This document shows, piece by piece, positions 14,352 to 20,644 of a stretch of DNA of 20,644 nucleotides (the stretch's first letter is position 1; each line of letters begins with the position of its first letter). The notes under the pieces were generated by a model that saw only the letters and a list, made by a program, of their open reading frames with translations, had not been told where the DNA came from and did not search any database. The stretch comes from a virus: positions 1 to 20,644 of the IMG/VR virus record IMGVR_UViG_3300042374_000580. One strand, 5' to 3'. A program made the translations under genes and the position numbers.

Positions 14352-17300
14352 TAGCTAAGTTTTGCTTTAGATATAAATACGTTTGCAGGCTTTTCGTCAT
14401 TCCACGTTTTATTATTTGTGTTTTGGTTTTCAACCCAACCTAAACCTTTTATCAATTGTTGTTGTGCTTCAGTATTTGCGTTTTCAGTATCATAAGTAAA
14501 CGTTCTTTTCTTTTTAAGTGTGAATGGAGTGTATTTTAAGAAATCTTTTAATTTTTCTTTTTCCATATAATTTATAAATTCTTTAGTGATGTTGTTTTCT
14601 TCAACAAATGCAGGTTTTGCAATTTTATCCCAATAAGCATCAAAAACTTCACTAATATTATCAGCACCGTTACCTATTAATCCCGTGTTACCAAGTATAT
14701 TACCAATTAATGCATTTTTAAATGTTTCATATTTTTTACTATCGGTAACATCGTCAGAAACAATCATATAAACATTTCTAAAAATATCATTTTCAAATAA
14801 AGTATTTTCACTAAAAGGTACGAATACTTTTTCACCTGAAGGTAATTTATAAGGTAAAGGTAAAACTAAAGTTCCTTTATATTTTTTACCAGAATAAGTA
14901 AATTCTTGTTCAGTTTCTACAATCGTATTAAATTCAGTAATTCCGCTGTTTATTTTTTTAACATCATTTTCAAGTTCAACTAAAGTATCTGTTGCTGGTG
15001 ATGAACTAGTATCAACCTCTGTTGTTGGATATAATATATATGAAAACACTTTACCGTTACTTTGTTGATACCCATCAGTTCCTGTATTAGGGTTTACACT
15101 ATATGTTATAGTATTAATTCTTCCAATATATCCAATATAACTTTGTTGTACTGCAACCATACTATTTGTAATATTAGTTATCGCACTTTGAAATGAACTT
15201 CTTTTACCACCAACAAAGTTTGAATAGTTTTCCTTAACTTGTCTTATAAGTTTGTTTGAAAATAATTTAGAACTATCCGAGATAAACGTTATAAATCCTT
15301 CGTCACCGTCTTTAATGTCTTTAACAAGTTGTGCAAATATCTCATCTGTTCTCTTTTCTAAATTAGAAGACTTACCAAAAAGTATTGTTTTCTTATCTTT
15401 TTCTATTGTAAAATTACCCTCAGTATATACTCGTTCCATCATCCATTGTTGACGAACGGCATTATTATATTGGTTAACCGTTTCTCTATTTTTATTAACA
15501 ACATTTGTAAAATATGATTGAGTCTCTGTCACAACTTTATCCATGAAAATACTATAGTTAATTGTACCTGTTTGACCTGTATCACTTATAACATTACTTG
15601 TTACAGTACCAATTGGTTTATCATTACTTTGACCATTATTAGGTGTTGATTGATTAATAGTTGGAGGCCCAACATTGCTTGGCGCCAATTTTAAAAATTC
15701 AGCGTCAATTACTTTATAACTTAAATCGGTTGCGTCCGCCCTATCATCATATATTTCAGTATTAGCATAATAGTTAAACGTTAACGCATTTTGTAATTTA
15801 TCAACCGATTCTTTTAATCCGCTACCACCAACAAAATTAAATGATAAAGTAACATTAGCAATCATAGGTTGAACCCCAATACCTTCAGGGTTTATATCTA
15901 AATTTTCATATTGAATAGATAAGTTATTTGGAATTATCTTTGTATTGTAAAAATCTCCAACCCTTAAAATTAAAACGGGTGGTGCACCAAAAGACGTGTT
16001 TGTTGCATCATTATATACGGGTGTTGGTGCTCCGTCAATAGTTTTAATTGTTGGTATTGTATCACCAGGTCTCATACATTGTTGTAAGAACGTTAATCTT
16101 GAATTAAGACCTTCTGGAGTAATTGAGTGGAATGCTGGCTGAAAGAATTTTAATTTATCTCTAAGGTTGTCATAAACCATTGGAGTTTCTTCTTTAATTG
16201 TTTCAAAATAATCACACTCTGATAATAAAGAACGTAAAATTCTTTTACTTATATTATCTTTATTAACTATTTTTTCTTCAATTACTGGAACTGTTTCCGT
16301 TTTTGTAACAACATTACCTGTAATTACAGTAGTTTCTTTAGGAGGTGGTACAACTTTTGGCGCCTTTAATGTTGATTGAATGTCAGAAATATAGGCTCTT
16401 CTACAAGCCATTGCATTTGTTGTATAAATTTCTTTATTTAAAGCTTGACTGTCAGCACCATCACCATCACCACAAGAAACACTGCTTCCTGGCACAAAAC
16501 TTTTAGTTTTATCGTCATACTTTAATACTTGAGCATTTTCACCTAACGCGGCACCAACTTTAACAATTAATCTTTGTGGAGTACCAGTGACATATTTTTT
16601 CATCTTAGTGTTACCTGTAATGTATATCGCAGCAGAATCAATTCTTCTTGCGGATAATTTATCGTTATATGCCTTTTTGGCTGCGGGTGATGTACTACTA
16701 CTAATAATAATAGTTACCGTACCTTCGGGGTTATTAGTAAATTGTTTATCTAATTCATTAATTAACTTATCAATATTATCTTTGTTTGGTGTGACTACAC
16801 TATCAAAGAATGAGGTTGTTTGAGCAGAAGTACTTGGTGATTTTTTCTGATAATCGGTTTTTTGTGAAATATATGGTCCATATAATTCAGCAAAATTTTG
16901 ATTAAGTTTTTTTGGTATATCATTATCAAAATAAAAACCACTTTGTTTGTAGATTTTTAATTCGTCTTCAGGAGAACCTCCAGTTCCTGTATCACTAGAT
17001 AAGTCAGGAGTTGTTTTAATTGTACTAATAGTATATTCTAACTGTTCTTTTGTTAATTCTTTTGATGAAATAGCTTGTTGTATGTCAAATAAATCATTAG
17101 GCGATATTGTATAATATTTTTTTGCAAGTTCATATAAATCATATTTTCTACATCCAGCAAAAAATGATTCTAAAATACTATCAACTCTAACTTTATTTGT
17201 TTCATTTGCCAACACTTTATTAACAATAACATTTAAAACAGACGGATGGTCAACAACTATTTTCCAAGTTAAACTACCAGACCTATTTGTACTCTTATAA

Positions 17301-19357
17301 GTGTATATTGGCTCTGGTCTGCCTATAAATTCATTGGCATTCCAATTAGCGGTAACAGTTTCACTAAAAGTTAAACCATATGGCGGGAACCACATAACTC
17401 TACCTCCGTTTGGTCCTCGTTCACAAACTGGTAAATCCGCAACAGCAAATCCTGGTGTGTTTGAAGTTGCCCATGCCAAATTTTCAAGTGAGAACATATA
17501 TTTTTTAGCATACGCATTATTATAACTTCCAATCAAATTGGTTGAATCTTGTCCACCTTCTTGTTTGTTTGGAGCAATATTAAGATTATATGTCTTATCT
17601 AATACTGAATATGAAAATCTTCTACCTTCGGTTACAATACCATCAGTTTTTTGAAGGTCATTATATTGAAGATATGGTACGTCTTTAGCAAAAACTCTAC
17701 AATATTCAGTTCCAACTTCTTGTCCAATAGAACCCGTATATTGTATAACCCTTGAGCCCTTAGTTAATTCTTTGTAACCATCATGGAATACCTTACTAAC
17801 TTGGTCAATCGCATTACCAACGTGTTGTAATCTTTTACCACCTTCTGGTTGACTATCAATAAGTCTTTGAGTATCGTCAAGTATAGAACCTTGTTTAAAT
17901 TTCCTTTCTGTAGATTCAGTTGTATTATATGATGAAGGTTTAAAGTCTTCATCTTGGTCCAATATAACCCCACCAACACCTACTTTCTTACCTGCATTTC
18001 CTTTGTATTTTGGAGATACCCAAGTAAATCCACCTTCAATACCACCACCATTACTATATGTCGGACCATTAGCCCCTAAACGAATTTCTTTACTTGGACC
18101 TTCATATAATTGTGCCAACTCATGTGGTCCATATACAGGTGATTGTTGTTCGTTACCAAACGCATCAACAGGTAATGCCCTACTTGGTGAGAATACTCTT
18201 GACGGGTCAGAACTTGTTGACCCAACATAAAAGTTAGAATTATTTGTTTCGGTACCTACAATTGCACCTCCTAATCTATCAAGTAATGTTCTATCGTAAT
18301 TTGGTTTATATCTATTGTAGTTAATGTTTTTCCACAATATAGATTTTTGTCCCGCACCAGTATTGTTATAGAATATCTGTGTACCTGTTTTACCCGCCCC
18401 TAATAAATTACTAACAAAGTTACCTACCGCAGCAAGTGGATTTGCTAATAAAGCTTGTCCAATTGTTGTTGGTTGGCCAGGATTAATATTTGGGTCAAAG
18501 TATGAACCAGGTATTAATGAAAACGGTAAAAGACTACCACCTAATCTAAGTCCAAAGTCGGCTGCGGCTGTTATAGGATTAGAAGGAACGGTAATCTGAT
18601 AATTAGGTTCAATTAACGGAACTCTACCTGTTAAAATATTAACAAGATTTGTACTACTATTAACATTTAAAAAGTTTGCACGACCAATAGTTTCTCTAAT
18701 AATCGCTCTACCAATTCTTTCTTCAAATTCTTTTTTAAGTGTCTTTGCACCTAAACGGGCTATAAATGAATCTTGACTTAATAATCCATTACTACCTGTT
18801 GGGTCGGGACTTAATAAAATTGATAACGGTGTATATGAAGATGAATTAAAGGTTGTTGGATAAGGTTGATTATTATATAACTGTCTTATACCACCTGGTA
18901 ATGAACTTGAGATTGTATCTGGTGTTGTAATATAAACACCAGCATCATATTGTTCTAACCCTCCATTACCAAAAGCATTAACGGCCAAATAAGGCCCAGT
19001 AATACCATTAAACCCTGTTTGTGCAGCAATCTTGGCTTGGTCAATAATGTTAGCGTCTTGTTGACCAGGACCATATTCACCTTTGTTTGATACTGTATTT
19101 AAGTTTCCACTAATATCAGGTGCTTGTTTATAACCTCCGTCATTACCCCATTTATTAAGTGGGTATTGTTTATCAGCAAAAAAAGTTGTATCAATAAGAC
19201 CATCAGGACTATCAACTACAGAATAATCTGATTGAATGACTTCATAAGTTGTTGGAGGCGTAACTTTAGTAGGGGACTTAGCATATGGTACTAAATTCCT
19301 TGTTATAAGTTTTTTTCTAAAACCTTCTGAGCTTATATAATCTAATGGACTACCCAT
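14351..19357 (-). CDS. Large baseplate/tail-tube-cap-like protein (1668 aa) with internal OmpA-like domain
   Basis: This structural protein follows the tape measure gene. Residues 1-620 are Gly/Pro/Asn-rich with no recognised fold. Residues about 655-705 (MWFPPYGLTFSETVTANW, FIGRPEPIYTYKSTNRSGSL) resemble the GR-x-DP-x-x-x-Y-x-x-T-x-R segment of T4-like baseplate tube-cap proteins (gp48/gp54 class). Residues about 1125-1205 (PPVLILRVGDFYNTKIIPNN, NPEGIGVQPMIANVTLSFNF, NYYANTEIYDDRA) read like the second half of the same fold. Between them, about 805-992, is an OmpA-C-like module: GFYFDNDIP, a helix ending at FTNNPEGT, strand VTIIIS, YNDKLSARRIDSAAIYI, and a final ACRRAYISDI. Residues 1210-1668 are helical and mixed, unrecognised. 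No signal peptide is present. It is likely a virion baseplate component that may touch the cell wall; the OmpA module is confident, the T4 counterpart tentative. Confidence 0.78.
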   Translation of the reverse strand: MGSPLDYISSEGFRKKLITRNLVPYAKSPTKVTPPTTYEVIQSDYSVVDSPDGLIDTTFFADKQYPLNKWGNDGGYKQAPDISGNLNTVSNKGEYGPGQQDANIIDQAKIAAQTGFNGITGPYLAVNAFGNGGLEQYDAGVYITTPDTISSSLPGGIRQLYNNQPYPTTFNSSSYTPLSILLSPDPTGSNGLLSQDSFIARLGAKTLKKEFEERIGRAIIRETIGRANFLNVNSSTNLVNILTGRVPLIEPNYQITVPSNPITAAADFGLRLGGSLLPFSLIPGSYFDPNINPGQPTTIGQALLANPLAAVGNFVSNLLGAGKTGTQIFYNNTGAGQKSILWKNINYNRYKPNYDRTLLDRLGGAIVGTETNNSNFYVGSTSSDPSRVFSPSRALPVDAFGNEQQSPVYGPHELAQLYEGPSKEIRLGANGPTYSNGGGIEGGFTWVSPKYKGNAGKKVGVGGVILDQDEDFKPSSYNTTESTERKFKQGSILDDTQRLIDSQPEGGKRLQHVGNAIDQVSKVFHDGYKELTKGSRVIQYTGSIGQEVGTEYCRVFAKDVPYLQYNDLQKTDGIVTEGRRFSYSVLDKTYNLNIAPNKQEGGQDSTNLIGSYNNAYAKKYMFSLENLAWATSNTPGFAVADLPVCERGPNGGRVMWFPPYGLTFSETVTANWNANEFIGRPEPIYTYKSTNRSGSLTWKIVVDHPSVLNVIVNKVLANETNKVRVDSILESFFAGCRKYDLYELAKKYYTISPNDLFDIQQAISSKELTKEQLEYTISTIKTTPDLSSDTGTGGSPEDELKIYKQSGFYFDNDIPKKLNQNFAELYGPYISQKTDYQKKSPSTSAQTTSFFDSVVTPNKDNIDKLINELDKQFTNNPEGTVTIIISSSTSPAAKKAYNDKLSARRIDSAAIYITGNTKMKKYVTGTPQRLIVKVGAALGENAQVLKYDDKTKSFVPGSSVSCGDGDGADSQALNKEIYTTNAMACRRAYISDIQSTLKAPKVVPPPKETTVITGNVVTKTETVPVIEEKIVNKDNISKRILRSLLSECDYFETIKEETPMVYDNLRDKLKFFQPAFHSITPEGLNSRLTFLQQCMRPGDTIPTIKTIDGAPTPVYNDATNTSFGAPPVLILRVGDFYNTKIIPNNLSIQYENLDINPEGIGVQPMIANVTLSFNFVGGSGLKESVDKLQNALTFNYYANTEIYDDRADATDLSYKVIDAEFLKLAPSNVGPPTINQSTPNNGQSNDKPIGTVTSNVISDTGQTGTINYSIFMDKVVTETQSYFTNVVNKNRETVNQYNNAVRQQWMMERVYTEGNFTIEKDKKTILFGKSSNLEKRTDEIFAQLVKDIKDGDEGFITFISDSSKLFSNKLIRQVKENYSNFVGGKRSSFQSAITNITNSMVAVQQSYIGYIGRINTITYSVNPNTGTDGYQQSNGKVFSYILYPTTEVDTSSSPATDTLVELENDVKKINSGITEFNTIVETEQEFTYSGKKYKGTLVLPLPYKLPSGEKVFVPFSENTLFENDIFRNVYMIVSDDVTDSKKYETFKNALIGNILGNTGLIGNGADNISEVFDAYWDKIAKPAFVEENNITKEFINYMEKEKLKDFLKYTPFTLKKKRTFTYDTENANTEAQQQLIKGLGWVENQNTNNKTWNDEKPANVFISKAKLS

Positions 19358-19405
19358 TTATACTTTTATTAATAAATAGGTTGATGGTGTTTTTTTGTTA
19401 GACAT
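19358..19405 (-). CDS. Possible 15-codon mini-ORF between tape measure and baseplate genes
   Basis: Directly after the tape measure TAA (19408-19406) an ATG opens a 15-residue frame (MSNKKTPSTYLLIKV) whose own TAA is directly followed by the ATG of the 1668-aa gene. All three frames are the same. It may be only a spacer, or a device for keeping ribosomes moving from one gene to the next. There is no further evidence that the peptide is made. Confidence 0.2.
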   Translation of the reverse strand: MSNKKTPSTYLLIKV

Positions 19406-20644
19406 TTATCTTCTTTCTAACTCTTTTGCTTTCTGATTATAGTATTCGTAAATTTTTCTTTTGAATTCATCTGATTCAAAAAATGTTTTAAATTGTTGTT
19501 CACTAACACCTGGAGGAGCATCTACTTTAATTGTAATTGTGCCACCAAAATCTACTTGTGAATTAACATTTGTTGTCTTTGTTTTATTTTCTTGGGCAAT
19601 CGCTGAACTTCCTTTACCAAAAACCGCACTTCTTGATAATGGTTCTGATTTTTGTGTTCCTGTAATTCCCGCAACTTTTGCTGTTGTATTCCCACCAATA
19701 CCTGTTAAAATATCTGAAGTATATTTTCTAAACTCTTTTTCAATACCACTATCACCTTTAACTTTTTCATTACTTTTAACTAATATGTCTCTTAAGGCGT
19801 CCATACCTTTTGGACCTAAACTTGATGCTTGGGCTTTAAGGTCAGATTGAATTGATTCTAAGTTTTTAGTAAATGTTGCGTTATCCATTTTACCTTGTTC
19901 TTTACCAACAAATAAATCACGCATTCTATCAATAGCCCCTGTTACTTTTTCAGAAATAACTCTACTTTCAGGTACTTCACCTTCAACAGAAGAACTAACC
20001 GCTCTTGCAATTCTCTCAGCACCTCTAACGTTACCTTGAACATACTTTGAGGACGCAACCCCAAAAGTTGCCTTTGCAGCAGCAGATTGCATATTTGCCA
20101 ATATGTCTTTTTGAACACCTAATTGACTTTTTTGTATATCTTCAACAGTTTTTGGAGCGTTCTTTTGTTGTTCAATTAACTCATCAAATTCTTCTTGATT
20201 AAGGTTTTGTAATTCTTTTTTGGTTCCATCTTTTAATTCAACCTCATATTTTCCACCTTTACCCATTTTGGATATGTTAGCCAAATATTGTTTGTCTTCC
20301 TCATTTTCAAACTTTAAACCCGCCAAACTAACTTCAGACAATCTTTTGTCTAATTCCGCTGCAGCTAAACCCATTTTACTCATTTCCGCAGCACTAACAC
20401 CAGTTTGTTTTTCCATTTCTCTTAATGTTAAAACACCTTGGGGATTTATTTTAAATGATTTTGTCTCTTCATCAAAATATGTGAATTGTTTTGATACTTC
20501 AGCTAAACTATTTTGTAATCCAGATGGGTCGTTAATAGATTGATTCATTAAAGCAAATGGGTCTGCCAAATTACCAACAGACACTCCTAATCTTTGAAAC
20601 GCGGCTGCGGTATCAATAGCTCCTTCAGGGTCTAAAACTCTATT
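19406..20644 (-). CDS. Tail tape measure protein, C-terminal part, cut by window edge
   Basis: The window holds the last 412 residues. The frame is open through the right edge, starting NRVLDPEGAIDTAAAFQRLG, so the GTG at 20584 is not a real start. The segment is helical and Ala/Lys/Glu-rich (QTGVSAAEMSKMGLAAAELDKRLSE), then a long low-complexity helical stretch. It ends in a short beta segment GGTITIKVDAPPGV and a charged helix FESDEFKRKIYEYYNQKAKEL, an ending common in tape measure proteins of large myophages. Such proteins set tail length inside the tube. The place directly upstream of large baseplate genes fits the usual tail gene order. The call rests on composition, ending and position rather than a catalytic motif. 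The gene ends with TAA, immediately followed by an in-frame ATG. Confidence 0.78.
   Translation of the reverse strand, partial: NRVLDPEGAIDTAAAFQRLGVSVGNLADPFALMNQSINDPSGLQNSLAEVSKQFTYFDEETKSFKINPQGVLTLREMEKQTGVSAAEMSKMGLAAAELDKRLSEVSLAGLKFENEEDKQYLANISKMGKGGKYEVELKDGTKKELQNLNQEEFDELIEQQKNAPKTVEDIQKSQLGVQKDILANMQSAAAKATFGVASSKYVQGNVRGAERIARAVSSSVEGEVPESRVISEKVTGAIDRMRDLFVGKEQGKMDNATFTKNLESIQSDLKAQASSLGPKGMDALRDILVKSNEKVKGDSGIEKEFRKYTSDILTGIGGNTTAKVAGITGTQKSEPLSRSAVFGKGSSAIAQENKTKTTNVNSQVDFGGTITIKVDAPPGVSEQQFKTFFESDEFKRKIYEYYNQKAKELERR

Noticed and set aside
20582-20584. GTG as the start of the tape measure gene
   Set aside because: The frame stays open to the window edge with coding-like sequence before the GTG, so the gene begins outside the window.
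1-20644. Recoded stop codons, suggested by the absence of TGA terminators
   Set aside because: All genes translate cleanly with the standard code, tryptophans come from TGG, and both TAA and TAG are used as real stops at expected protein ends.
1-20644. Search for tRNAs, CRISPR arrays, insertion sequences, toxin-antitoxin or defence genes
   Set aside because: The window is almost fully filled with tail and replication genes, with gaps at most about 110 bases; none of these elements was seen.

Overview
The window is a segment of a tailed-phage genome (or a prophage or uncultured viral contig) with a T4-like gene set. All genes are on the minus strand and packed tightly, with short gaps or overlaps of a few bases. 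The DNA is clearly AT-rich. Starts lack recognisable Shine-Dalgarno sequences and have A/T-rich leaders instead. The one clear promoter fits the Bacteroidetes form (TTTG, about 20 bases, TAnnTTTG). Together these suggest a T4-related, probably contractile-tailed virus of a Bacteroidetes host, perhaps a flavobacterium. The host call is inference.

Reading in the direction of transcription (high to low coordinates), the first block is tail and baseplate: the C-terminal part of a tape measure protein (19406-20644), a 1668-aa baseplate protein with an OmpA-like module inside it (14351-19357), a 107-aa gp53/LysM-like baseplate protein (14028-14351), and a 2551-aa hub/tail-tip protein (6383-14038). 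The last appears to hold two related tube-type regions, a possible cell-wall-degrading domain, an IPT/TIG domain and a beta-rich C-terminus. Two unrecognised genes follow, of 74 aa and 224 aa (proline-rich with a coiled coil). The block closes at a strong intrinsic terminator (5401-5427).

A promoter directly abuts this terminator and starts the second block, DNA replication and nucleotide metabolism: gp32-like single-strand-binding protein (4475-5335), UvsX/RecA-like recombinase (3405-4409), FEN/RNase H-type 5'-3' nuclease (2372-3376, GTG start), an unrecognised 150-aa protein (1916-2368), DnaB/gp41-type helicase (507-1880), and the N-terminal part of class I ribonucleotide reductase small subunit NrdB (1-495). 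These would work together: ssDNA coating, recombination-dependent initiation, RNA primer or flap removal, helicase unwinding and dNTP supply. A 13-bp hairpin with a G-U wobble lies between gp32 and uvsX.

The most notable points are the OmpA-like insertion in a baseplate protein, the internally duplicated giant hub, the gp32 with no cysteines and a bacterial-SSB-like tail, the gp32-uvsX hairpin, the compact terminator/promoter switch, and a 15-codon ORF tiled exactly in frame between two large tail genes. No tRNA, rRNA, CRISPR, insertion sequence or plus-strand gene was found. No gene-free stretch exceeds 300 bases; the longest is the 112-base terminator/promoter gap at 5336-5447.
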